A stretch of DNA of 64,000 nt from BOG-908 sp965198915. Lineage in GTDB: Bacteria; Pseudomonadota; Alphaproteobacteria; Acetobacterales; Acetobacteraceae. A program made the translations under genes and the position numbers. Positions 28,645-38,834 of the stretch are shown in pieces (position 1 is the stretch's first letter; every line of letters begins with the position of its first letter). The notes beneath the pieces are model-generated. The model was not told the origin of the DNA. It did not search any database and was given only the letters and a program-made list of their open reading frames with translations. Where the stretch lies: positions 1-64,000 of the forward strand of contig CBDAQC010000001.1 of NCBI GenBank assembly GCA_965198915.1, written 5' to 3'.

Positions 28645-29957
28645 GCGAAGCGGCAGCCCAGGCCGGTCATCAGCGGGACGAAACCGGGGAAGCTGGTGTC
28701 GATGAAACCGGTGTCGTCCACCTGCACCGCCGCACGCGCGGCGCTGCCCAGCACCAGCGCGCTCATCGCTAGCCGATGGTCCATGTGCGTGGCGACCAGC
28801 CCGCCGCCGGGTGGCGGGCCGCCGGCGCCGCTGATGACCAGGTCGTCGCCTTCGATCCGCACGGCCACCTTGTTTGCGGCCAGCAGGGCGGCAGTGGCGG
28901 CAAGCCGGTCGCTCTCCTTTACCCGCAACTCGCCCAGCCCGCGCAGCCGGCTGGTGCCACGCGCACAGGCGCACGCCACCGCGAGTATCGGGAATTCGTC
29001 GATCATGCTGGGTGCCAGCGCCGGATCGGTGTCCGCCGCGGTCAGGTCGGACGCCGTGGCAGTGATGTCGCCCACCGCCTCGCCGCCCTGGACGTGTTCG
29101 CCCGACACGGCAATGGCAGCCCCCATCGCGCGCAAGGCGGTCAGCAGGCCGGTGCGCAGCGTGTTCAGCCCCACGCCGCGCACCGTCACCGAGGAGCCGG
29201 GCGCCAGCAGGGCGGCCACCAGCGGGAAGGCGGCCGAAGAGGGGTCGCCCGGTACGGTCACGTCGGCGGCCAGAAGCTCCGGCTGGCCGTCGAGCCGGAT
29301 GACACGGCCCGTGCCCTCCTGCGCCACGCTGACGGTGGCGCCGAAATGGCGGAGCATGTTCTCCGTGTGGTCGCGCGTGGGGACCGGCTCCTCCACACAG
29401 GTCTGCCCGCGCGCGTTCAGCCCGGCCAGCAGGATGGCTGATTTCACCTGCGCGCTGGCCACGTCCATGCGGTGGGTCAGCGGCAAGGCGTGCGCGGCGC
29501 CGGTGATCGCCAGCGGCAGATGTCCGCCGGCGCGGCTGGCGAAGCGCGCGCCGGTCTGCGCCAGCGGTCCGGTCACCCGCGCCATCGGCCGGCGGCGCAG
29601 GCTGGCGTCTCCGGTCAGCACGGCGAAGATCGGGTGGGTGGCCAGAATGCCCGCAAGCAGCCGTGCGGCTGTGCCGGAATTGCCCATGTCCAGCACGTCC
29701 GCCGGTTCCGCCAGTCCGCCCAGCCCGGCGCCGGTGACGCGCCAGTGGCCGGGCGCATCCTGGGTGATCCCGGCGCCCAGCGCCCGCATGGCGGCGGCGG
29801 TGCGCAGCACGTCCTCGCCCTCCAGCAGACCGGTGATGCGGGTCTCGCCCACGGCAAGCGCCGCGAACATCAGCGCGCGGTGGGAGATCGACTTGTCACC
29901 CGGGACGGTGATGGTGCCCCGGAGCGGGCCGGCGGGGCTGGCGGTGAGCGGATGCAT
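28641..29957 (-). CDS. aroA: 3-phosphoshikimate 1-carboxyvinyltransferase (EPSP synthase)
   Basis: The sixth step of the shikimate pathway: PEP plus shikimate-3-phosphate gives EPSP. The 438-residue protein has the two-domain inverse barrel with GTITVPGDKSISHRALMFAALAVG at the N-terminus, the LDMGNSGTAARLL loop, SAQVKSAILLAGL, and the C-terminal ELRVKESDRL block. The sequence around the NSGT and GDKSISHRA segments resembles class II (glyphosate-tolerant) enzymes. I took the ATG giving MHPLTASPAGPL; the frame is open much further upstream without homology. It is coupled to cmk by a four-base overlap. Confidence 0.96.
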   Translation of the reverse strand: MHPLTASPAGPLRGTITVPGDKSISHRALMFAALAVGETRITGLLEGEDVLRTAAAMRALGAGITQDAPGHWRVTGAGLGGLAEPADVLDMGNSGTAARLLAGILATHPIFAVLTGDASLRRRPMARVTGPLAQTGARFASRAGGHLPLAITGAAHALPLTHRMDVASAQVKSAILLAGLNARGQTCVEEPVPTRDHTENMLRHFGATVSVAQEGTGRVIRLDGQPELLAADVTVPGDPSSAAFPLVAALLAPGSSVTVRGVGLNTLRTGLLTALRAMGAAIAVSGEHVQGGEAVGDITATASDLTAADTDPALAPSMIDEFPILAVACACARGTSRLRGLGELRVKESDRLAATAALLAANKVAVRIEGDDLVISGAGGPPPGGGLVATHMDHRLAMSALVLGSAARAAVQVDDTGFIDTSFPGFVPLMTGLGCRFA

Positions 29958-30186
29958 TGCGCGCGGCGGGTAGCATGGGGGGTGGAGAAAGCAAGCGGAC
30001 GTTTTCGGCGGATCGCCCCCAGCCGCGCCGCGCGTCCCGTGCCCACCCGCCAGTGCCGCCGCCACACCGGCCGGCGGAAACAAGGCCGGAACATTACGTT
30101 GTAAGTTCGTGTGGTTTTCCGTATACCGGGCGTCGCGCAGGCGGCGAGCTGGCCGGATCGTCTTACCGGGACAGAGGGGTTCGCGG

Positions 30187-31332
30187 ATGCGGTCGCTTGG
30201 GTTGGCCTTGTTGCTTTCAGGCGTATCGGCGTTTGCAAACGCGCACGCCGGCCATGCGGCCGGATGGACCTTCAAGGTTCTGGCGAGCTCTGCACAGGGC
30301 AACACCCAGCAGATCTCGCGCTTCGATGGTGGGCTGGATGCGCCAGCCCTCAACGACACCGGCGAAGTGGCGTTTCCGGCCTTTGACATCAATGGCAATG
30401 GTGTCGTGTTCCTGTCTCGCCATGGCGGGCCCGCCAAGCAGATTGCCACTGTCGTGCCGGCCGACTTCACCGCCTACACAAGCATCAATAACCATGGCCA
30501 GATTTCGTACACCGATGCCGGCGCCGTGCCGCAGGTGGTGAAGGTGCTGGCGTCGGGCAGGAGCGTACGCCTGCCTCCCGCAACCGATGCAAATGCGCCG
30601 CCCTCCGTGCTAACCGACCAAGGCGGGGTCATTGTGGGAACAGGCGACACCCTGGTGTTGTATCGTGGCGTCACCCCCAAGCTGACCAACAAGGGCTATT
30701 GCACAACCTCCGCGCCACTTTCCGGCAACGTCGCCGGACAGGTCGCCTACACAGACTGCGACTTCGCCTACCCGTCCATCTACGTCACCGATACGGCGTC
30801 TTCCTCCATCAGGTTGCTTGCCGCCGGTGGTACACAAACCTTGGGCCAGGTCGGTTTTCCGGTAATCAACAGCGCAGGCGTCGTGGCGTTCAGCGCCACT
30901 GCCGTTTCCGGTCAGACCGGAAACGTCAGCGCCATTTACACGTCGTCTTCAAGCAGCACGCCGACGCCGCTCGTTTACGCAAATAACGGCAGCTGCTCCT
31001 TCTCCGCCGGGCCGCCCCCAGGCAGCGATTCCTGCATTGTCACGAACTACTATCCGGCGGCGATCAACACGGAAAACGTGCTGATAACCGAGGTCACGAC
31101 AGTCATTTCCGGCAAGCCGCCCTCGATGGGTACTGAAACAAGCCAGATTCTGGCCTTGGCAAGTCAGTCCGGCATAACGTCCGTCCTGGCAAGCGGAAGC
31201 ACGGTCGATCGATGCCTTGTCACAGGCTTCAGCGTAAGTCCGGAAGGTATCAACGTGTCGGGCCAAATTGCGGCGTTGCTGAGCTGCGCTGACTTTTCAG
31301 CCCGTGTGGTGCTGATTTCCCCATCGCCGTGA
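30187..31332 (+). CDS. Secreted repeat protein, possibly DUF7453-like
   Basis: The start ATG follows a good purine-rich site (GAGGGG) and opens a signal peptide (MRSLGLALLLSGVSAFANAHA). The 381-residue body consists of repeated short beta units with a pattern like ALNDTGEVAFPAFD, SINNHGQISYTD, VINSAGVVAFSA and GINVSGQIAALLS, spaced about 50-70 residues apart. This N-x-x-G-x-V/I-A/S-F rhythm is what I associate with DUF7453-type beta-propeller-like secreted proteins, but the assignment is from memory and weak. Six or more cysteines in the second half could form disulfides. It is divergent from aroA and has no operon partner. Confidence 0.75.
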   Translation: MRSLGLALLLSGVSAFANAHAGHAAGWTFKVLASSAQGNTQQISRFDGGLDAPALNDTGEVAFPAFDINGNGVVFLSRHGGPAKQIATVVPADFTAYTSINNHGQISYTDAGAVPQVVKVLASGRSVRLPPATDANAPPSVLTDQGGVIVGTGDTLVLYRGVTPKLTNKGYCTTSAPLSGNVAGQVAYTDCDFAYPSIYVTDTASSSIRLLAAGGTQTLGQVGFPVINSAGVVAFSATAVSGQTGNVSAIYTSSSSSTPTPLVYANNGSCSFSAGPPPGSDSCIVTNYYPAAINTENVLITEVTTVISGKPPSMGTETSQILALASQSGITSVLASGSTVDRCLVTGFSVSPEGINVSGQIAALLSCADFSARVVLISPSP

Positions 31333-31498
31333 AAGCCGCGCCGCTGTCGAGGCATGGCGCGTCTTCACTGGAATATACGGCGCTCATGCCGCCCTTTCGG
31401 TGACACCTCGGGCGTCAGTCCGCTCGGCCTCACATCTACAGATGGCACCGTTGGACACGACGCGGGCGTCACAAACCGCAGCCAGGCTGTCGGGGTGA

Positions 31499-32095
31499 TC
31501 AGACGCGCAGATGCTGCGGTATCTGCAGCCCCAGATGATCCGGCACGTCCCAGATCTCGCGCGCCGTCCGGACAGGCACGAACCCGGCGCGCAGGTAGTT
31601 GGGCAGCGCGCGCGGATGGTCCGCGGTGCAGGTGTTCACGGTCAGTGCGCGCGGCTTGTGCGCCCAGGCGGTGGCCATCGCCGCGCGCAGCAGCGCGGTG
31701 CCCAGCCCGTTGCCGATGGCATGCGGCAGCAGGCCGAAATAGCTCAAATTTACCGTGTTCACGGCGCGCGCATCCAGCTCGAAAAACCCCGCCGGCTCGT
31801 TGCCCTGATACATCACATGCAGGGACACGCCAGGCGCGGTGATCAGCGCCGCCAGTTGCGCCTGCGGCATGGTGCGGCGCAGCCACCAGACATATTGCCC
31901 GCCCACCGTGTCGTACAGGTAGCGGTAGAACCCCACCGTGGGCTTGTGCACGCGCACGATGCCGGTATGCGGCGGCAGGTCGACCGGCGCCAGCGCGGGC
32001 TGTTGCTCCTGGCGCAGGAACGTCACCATCACGGCGATGCGCGTGGTCTGCTGCGGCGGGCGGGTCGCCCAGAAGCCTGGCTCTTGGGTTTTCAT
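31499..32095 (-). CDS. GNAT family N-acetyltransferase
   Basis: The 198-residue protein has a GNAT fold: the beta4-alpha3 acetyl-CoA loop is LLPHAIGNGLGTALLRAAM, preceded by the bulge region ELDARAVNTVNLSYFGL. Just before it lies GFYRYLYDTVGGQYVWWLRR, a segment typical of a small alphaproteobacterial GNAT subfamily. The substrate is unknown. The ATG giving MKTQEPGFW is preferred; the frame upstream runs into a repeat element and creates a false extension. A complete repeat element separates it from rpoD. Confidence 0.87.
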   Translation of the reverse strand: MKTQEPGFWATRPPQQTTRIAVMVTFLRQEQQPALAPVDLPPHTGIVRVHKPTVGFYRYLYDTVGGQYVWWLRRTMPQAQLAALITAPGVSLHVMYQGNEPAGFFELDARAVNTVNLSYFGLLPHAIGNGLGTALLRAAMATAWAHKPRALTVNTCTADHPRALPNYLRAGFVPVRTAREIWDVPDHLGLQIPQHLRV

Positions 32096-32120
32096 GACGC
32101 CGCCCTGAAGGAAGGAAGCA

Positions 32121-32265
32121 AGCAGTTCTTTTTTGAAAAAAAGAACCAAAAACCTTTTGTCCCTGGCGTTGCTGAAGCGCACGTCACGTCCAACGAACGC
32201 CACGCGCGTTCCGGCAATGTCAGGAGCAGAAGTTTTTTGGTTCTTTTGTTCAAAAAAGAACTGCT
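32121..32265. repeat. Dispersed inverted-repeat element, both ends, AGCAG type
   Basis: Both ends carry the AGCAGTTC/GAACC variant. The right end has a stem with GTTCTTTT and AAAAGAAC. The core between 32160 and 32224 is not obviously palindromic. It lies between rpoD and the GNAT gene on the same strand. Confidence 0.9.
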
Positions 32266-32273
32266 TCCCTGCC

Positions 32274-34253
<1,980 letters not shown>

Positions 34254-34283
34254 TCGGTTCGTCACTCCGTCTTTAAGGAAGCG

Positions 34284-34427
34284 AGGCCTTCTTTTTTCAA
34301 AAAGAAGCAGAAAACGTTTGCTCCGCTGTCGCGGACTTACCCGGATAGTTGCCGGTGCGAGAGCACGCTCTTCGCGCGCCAGGGAGCGGAAGTTTCTTGC
34401 TTCGTCTTTTCAAAAGAGAGCTGGTTG
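34284..34427. repeat. Dispersed inverted-repeat element, both ends, degenerate
   Basis: Both ends have several substitutions. The core starts with GCTCCGCTGTCGCGGAC, also found at 36.3 kb. It sits between dnaG and rpoD inside a conserved same-strand cluster, so it could uncouple their transcription. Confidence 0.8.
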
Positions 34428-34439
34428 CCTCGCCTTCGT

Positions 34440-36257
34440 TCAATCATCATACGCGTAGATCTCTTCCTCGGCATCGGCGTCCGCCGCGCCGGACTGCTCG
34501 CCACGGCGCAGCCGGAACGAGGCAAGGCAGAGCGCGTTGAACCGGGCCAGGCAGGCTGGGTCGTCGGGGTTGGCGACATAAGCGCGGCGCGCGTCCTCCA
34601 CCGCATCGTGCAAGCCGTCGCGGTGCATGAGTCCATAGAAATGCCACCATCCCGCTTCGGCCTCAGCCGGCTGAGCATCCGGCCGGCCACAGGACGGGGT
34701 CTCCTCCAGGGCAACCGCCACTTCCACCGATAAACCGAGCGCTTGCAGGTGGCGCGCGAGTCCTGCCGAGTCAAGCGGGTGCTCGTCGGTAAAGTCGCGA
34801 GCGAAATAGTCCAGCATGCCGTCCCGCAGGGCCTGCAGCGCGGGCGGCAGCTTCAGCGATCCGTAGGCCTCCTCCAGATCATGGGCGAGCGTCGGGTGAT
34901 GCAGCAATATGGCGGTCAGCTTGCGCGCGCGGCTGATGTCGGCGGCGTCCGCCACCAGCTCCGGCCGGGCAGGGCGAAGGGCAGGCCTGGCGGCCCCGCG
35001 CCTGTTCGCGGCGAAGTAGCGGTCCAGCAGGGCGCGGCGATACTCGCTGGCCAGGCCGCGGTCCTTGATGGTGGCCGCCGCCGCCTCCAGCCTGGCGCGG
35101 AAAGCGCTGCGCTGTTCGGGCGTGGTGAAGCCGCCGGCCCCGCGCAGCAGGTCGAACAGCGCCGCATCCAGCGGACGGGCGGCCTCCAGCACCCCGGTAA
35201 AGGCCGCCGGCCCGCGCCGGCGCACCAGCGTGTCCGGGTCTTCGCCGGAGGGCAGCGTGGCCAGCGCGATGCTCCTGTCCGCGGCGATGGCGGGCAGCGC
35301 CGTCTGTGCGGCACGGGCGGCGGCGCGGCCGCCCGCGGCGTCGCCGTCGAAGCAGAGCACGGGCGCAGGCGAGAGGCGCCACAGCTCCTCGAGTTGCTCG
35401 GCGGTCAGTGCCGTGCCGAGCGGCGCCACCGCGGCGCTGAACCCTGCCTGGTGCAGCGCGATCACGTCCATGTAGCCTTCCACGGCCACCACGGGCGCAC
35501 CCTTGCGGGCCGCCTCGCGTGCCAGGTTCAGGCCGTACAGCGTGCGCCGCTTGGAAAACAGCGGCGTCTCCGGCCCGTTGACGTATTTCGGCTGGCCGTC
35601 GCCCATCGTCCTGCCGCCGAAGCTGATCATCCGGCCGGCGCGGTCGCGTATCGGGAACATCACCCGGTTGAAGAACAGCTCGCCGCGTATGGCGCCGTCC
35701 TCGCCGGCCCGCAGCAGGCCGGCTTCCAGAAGCTGGACCTGCGTCACCCCGCTCGCGGCCAGCGCCGCGGCCAGGGCGCCACGGCCCTCGCCGGCCCAGC
35801 CCAGGCCGAACTGGGCGATCGTCTCGTCCGTCAGCCCGCGGCCACGCAGGTAGGCCAGCGCCGCGGCCCCACTAGGCGCCAGCAGGGCACGCGCGTAATA
35901 CGCCTGTGCCGCGTCCAGCACGCCGTGAAGGTCCAGGCGCTGGCGCTCGGCGGCCTCGGCCGAGGGGCTGGCTTTCGGCAGTTCCAGCCCCGCCTCGCCG
36001 GCCAGGGACTGCACCGCTTCCATGAAGCTGGCGCCCTGCGTCTGCATGAAGAAGCTGATAGCGTCGCCATGCGCGCCGCAGCCGAAGCAGTGATAGCCGT
36101 CCTCGTAGACGTAGAAGCTGGGCGTCTTCTCGCCGTGGAACGGGCAGCAGCCCTTCATCTGGCGGCCGCTGCGCGAGAGCTTCACGCGGCGGCTGACCAG
36201 GGCGGCCAGCGGGGTGCGGGCGCGGAGTTCTTCCAGGAAGGAATCTGGTAGCTTCAT
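34440..36257 (-). CDS. dnaG: DNA primase DnaG
   Basis: Primase makes the RNA primers for replication. The N-terminal zinc ribbon (CCPFHGEKTPSFYVYEDGYHCFGCGAHGD, residues about 37-65) is complete. The TOPRIM catalytic core has the VAVEGYMDVIALHQAG glutamate motif and CFDGDAAGGRAAARAA aspartates. The C-terminal helicase-binding domain is divergent. At 605 residues it is a normal length for the group. The start ATG follows a repeat element. The order yqeY, dnaG, rpoD is the alphaproteobacterial form of the macromolecular synthesis cluster. Confidence 0.97.
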   Translation of the reverse strand: MKLPDSFLEELRARTPLAALVSRRVKLSRSGRQMKGCCPFHGEKTPSFYVYEDGYHCFGCGAHGDAISFFMQTQGASFMEAVQSLAGEAGLELPKASPSAEAAERQRLDLHGVLDAAQAYYARALLAPSGAAALAYLRGRGLTDETIAQFGLGWAGEGRGALAAALAASGVTQVQLLEAGLLRAGEDGAIRGELFFNRVMFPIRDRAGRMISFGGRTMGDGQPKYVNGPETPLFSKRRTLYGLNLAREAARKGAPVVAVEGYMDVIALHQAGFSAAVAPLGTALTAEQLEELWRLSPAPVLCFDGDAAGGRAAARAAQTALPAIAADRSIALATLPSGEDPDTLVRRRGPAAFTGVLEAARPLDAALFDLLRGAGGFTTPEQRSAFRARLEAAAATIKDRGLASEYRRALLDRYFAANRRGAARPALRPARPELVADAADISRARKLTAILLHHPTLAHDLEEAYGSLKLPPALQALRDGMLDYFARDFTDEHPLDSAGLARHLQALGLSVEVAVALEETPSCGRPDAQPAEAEAGWWHFYGLMHRDGLHDAVEDARRAYVANPDDPACLARFNALCLASFRLRRGEQSGAADADAEEEIYAYDD

Positions 36258-36265
36258 GGGCGAGC

Positions 36266-36385
36266 AAGGCCTTCTTTTTTGAAAAAAAGAAGCAAAAAAC
36301 TTTTGCTCCGCTGTCGCGGACTCACAGGACGCTCGCCGACAGGGAGCAAAAGCTTTTTGGTTCTTTTTCTCGAAAAAGAACTGCT
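36266..36385. repeat. Dispersed inverted-repeat element, mixed ends
   Basis: The left end is the AAGGCC type while the right end is the AGCAG type (GTTCTTTTT, CTCG loop, AAAAAGAAC). The core joins CCGCTGTCGCGGAC to CGCCGACAGGG. It lies between yqeY and dnaG. Mixed ends suggest recombination between copies. Confidence 0.9.
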
Positions 36386-36398
36386 TTCTTGCGTCACG

Positions 36399-36848
36399 TT
36401 ACCCAAGCCGCGCCTTCACCAGCGCCCCCGCGCGCCCCAGGTCGAGCGCCGCGCCATGCGCCGCCTTGAGCGCGGCCATCACCTGACCAGTCTGCTTCAC
36501 GGTGGTGGCCCCGGTCTGTGCCACGGCAGCGTCCACCGCGGCTTCCAGCGCCGCCTCGTCCATCTGCTGCGGCAGGAAGCCGTCGATCACGGCGATCTCG
36601 GCCATCTCCTTGGCGGCCAGCTCCGGACGGTTGCCCTTGGTATATAGCTCGGCCGCCTCGCGACGCTGCTTGACCATGCCGCGCAGCATGCGGGTGATCT
36701 CGTCGTCGCTGATCGGGTCGCCCGGGCGCGCGGCGATGTCGGTGTCCTTCAGCTTGGCCATGATCATGCGTATGGCCGACGTGCGCGCGGCGTCGCCGGC
36801 GCGCATGGACGCTTTCATCTCCTCGGTCAGTCTTTCACGCACGGCCAT
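36399..36848 (-). CDS. GatB/YqeY domain protein
   Basis: The 149-residue protein matches the YqeY family, related to the tail domain of the GatB amidotransferase subunit: LTEEMKASMRAGDAARTSAIRMI, DEITRMLRGMVKQRREAAELY, IAVIDGFLPQQMDEAALEAAVDAA, and the C-terminal GQVMAALKAAHGAALD. Its molecular role is not known, but an interaction with tRNA or aminoacylation is suspected for the family. It is first in the leftward yqeY-dnaG-rpoD cluster. The GNAT gene upstream on the same strand starts 66 bases further right. Confidence 0.93.
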   Translation of the reverse strand: MAVRERLTEEMKASMRAGDAARTSAIRMIMAKLKDTDIAARPGDPISDDEITRMLRGMVKQRREAAELYTKGNRPELAAKEMAEIAVIDGFLPQQMDEAALEAAVDAAVAQTGATTVKQTGQVMAALKAAHGAALDLGRAGALVKARLG

Positions 36849-36913
36849 CTTGTCGGGTCCTGAAGGGGAAACGTTCCTTAGCACGGCAGGGCGGTGGCGG
36901 GTAAGGAACGGCG

Positions 36914-37378
36914 CTACGCCTCGCCGTCGCGGCCGGCGCGGCGGAGCGGCCGCCGCAGGCCCACGCCGTCGGGCGTGAACCCTGTCGCCTGGCAGAACGC
37001 CAGCAACCCGGGCGCGTCCGCCGGCGCGTGCAGCCCGATCTCGTGGCAGCCGGCACTGCGGGCGGAATGCGAGGCCGCCTTCAGCAGCAGCCGCGCCAGC
37101 CCGCGGCGCCGCTCGCCCGGCCCCACCAGAAGCAGGGTCACGTCCGCCACCGGGTGGTTGCTGGCCAGGCCGGCGTACCAGTGCAGGACGATGATGCCGC
37201 TGGGCGGTCCCCATTCCAGCGCCAGCAAGGCGGTGCCCGGCATGCGCTGCAGCCGCTCCAGCCGCACGGCCATGTCCGCCGGGCGGACCGGGTGGCCGCA
37301 GCCGGCCAGCAGCTCCGCCACGCCCGGTGCATCGGCCGGCGTGGCTGCGCGTATCTCCAGGCCGTAGCGGCTGCTCAT
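36914..37378 (-). CDS. GNAT family N-acetyltransferase
   Basis: The 154-residue protein has a typical GNAT core: IRAATPADAPGVAELLAGCG at the N-terminus, VADVTLLLVGPGERRRGLARLLLKAASH for the acetyl-CoA loop, and GLLAFCQATGFTPDGVGL near the C-terminus. The substrate is not known. The start giving MSSRYGLEIRAAT fits the family; an ORF start 19 codons upstream is less likely. It probably precedes yqeY in one transcript, being 65 bases away on the same strand, and is divergent from the diguanylate cyclase. Confidence 0.86.
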   Translation of the reverse strand: MSSRYGLEIRAATPADAPGVAELLAGCGHPVRPADMAVRLERLQRMPGTALLALEWGPPSGIIVLHWYAGLASNHPVADVTLLLVGPGERRRGLARLLLKAASHSARSAGCHEIGLHAPADAPGLLAFCQATGFTPDGVGLRRPLRRAGRDGEA

Positions 37379-37468
37379 GCAAAATTGTCCCCGCGCGTCA
37401 TCACCACGCGCGCCGGTGCCGCCCGCATGTAACACGGGCCGTTAACCTGCGTCGCATAGGCTGGGGCA

Positions 37469-38725
37469 GTGCAGTACAGCCACTCCGAGCAGATGTCCGC
37501 CATCTGCCCACCCCTACGCTGGCGCCCGCTCGTCTGGCTGACCACCTCGGACGTGGCGCCGGCGGAAGTGGGCGAGGAACTGCGCGCCAGCCTGTTCAAC
37601 CGCATGCCCTCGATGTTCGCCAGCGCGATCATCCTGCTGTTCGCCGCAACTTCGGTGGCGATACGTCACCCGCACGCGCCCTACATCGCCTGGGCGGTCA
37701 CCGACTTCATGACGTCCGTGCTGCGCGTGCTGAGCGCGGGCACCATCCTGCGCCACCGCGCCCGCCACCCCGGCGAGGCCGCGCCGGGCAGCCTGGCGCC
37801 GGACCTCTACATCGTCTCCGGCCTGCTATGGTGCGCCACGCTGGGCTGCGGCGCCGGGCTGTGCCTGGCGAGCGGGGACCTCGGCATAAGCGTCGTCGGC
37901 GGGCTGCTTGCCACCGCCACCACGGGTGCGCAGACCGGCCGCGTGCCCGGCGCGCCGCGCCTGCTGATGCTGCAGGTCACGCTGATCTGCCTGCCGCTCA
38001 GCATCGGCGGCTGCTTCGCGCCGGATGCGTTCCTGACCTGGGGCCTCGTGGTGATACCCGTCTACCTGTTCGCCACGATCACCATCAACCGCCAGCTCCA
38101 CCGGGATTACGTGGAGATGATCGTCGGCCGCTACGAAAGCCGGCTTATGGCGCTGCGATGTCCGCTCACCGGCCTGGCCAACCGCCGCGCGTTCGACCGT
38201 GCGCTGGCCACCTGTCTGGCCACGCCGGCGCGCGCACGGGCGACGGTGGTGCTCAGCATGGACCTGGACGGGTTCAAGTCGGTCAATGACGAGCTGGGCC
38301 ATCTCGCGGGGGACTTGCTGCTGCGCCAGGTGGCCGAGCGGCTGATGCGCCACGTGTCCGGCGCCAGCCTGGCCGCACGGCTGGGCGGGGACGAGTTCGC
38401 CATATTGACGCAAAGCACGACCGCGAGCGCGGCGGAGCAGCTGGCCTTCTCGGTGCTGGCGGCGTTGCGCGAGCCGTTCCTGATATCGGGCCACACGGTC
38501 GGCATCGGCGCCAGTATCGGCCTCGCGCGCGCCTCCCCGTTCTCCACCCCGGACCGGCTGCTGGGCGAGGCGGACGCGGCCCTGTATGCGTCCAAGCGGA
38601 GCGGTAAGAACCGCCATCAATGGTTCAGCGGAGACGAAGCGCCCGCGGGCGCACCCGCTCCGCCTGGGCCGCAGGCCACGCGTGATCCGTCGCTGATGTT
38701 GTCGGCCGCCGGCATGGGCGGCTGA
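37469..38725 (+). CDS. Membrane-anchored diguanylate cyclase (GGDEF)
   Basis: The 418-residue protein has about five or six membrane helices in its first 210 residues, then a GGDEF domain starting with RCPLTGLANRRAFDRAL and carrying the intact active site ARLGGDEFAIL. It should make cyclic di-GMP. No RxxD inhibitory site is evident in the five residues before GGDEF, so product inhibition may be absent. No EAL domain is present. The membrane part shows no named sensor domain. The start is a GTG; an ATG eight codons later is an alternative. It stands between divergent yqeY/GNAT genes and a DHA2 exporter. Confidence 0.93.
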   Translation: MQYSHSEQMSAICPPLRWRPLVWLTTSDVAPAEVGEELRASLFNRMPSMFASAIILLFAATSVAIRHPHAPYIAWAVTDFMTSVLRVLSAGTILRHRARHPGEAAPGSLAPDLYIVSGLLWCATLGCGAGLCLASGDLGISVVGGLLATATTGAQTGRVPGAPRLLMLQVTLICLPLSIGGCFAPDAFLTWGLVVIPVYLFATITINRQLHRDYVEMIVGRYESRLMALRCPLTGLANRRAFDRALATCLATPARARATVVLSMDLDGFKSVNDELGHLAGDLLLRQVAERLMRHVSGASLAARLGGDEFAILTQSTTASAAEQLAFSVLAALREPFLISGHTVGIGASIGLARASPFSTPDRLLGEADAALYASKRSGKNRHQWFSGDEAPAGAPAPPGPQATRDPSLMLSAAGMGG

Positions 38726-38834
38726 CGCGTGCGCGTGTGCGCCGGCGCTCCACCCCGGCGCCCCCTCCCGGCGGCAGCAACGGCGGCCGCACGCCAGCCC
38801 GGAACAACCAGCCGCGTCAGCGGTTTGCCCGGCC

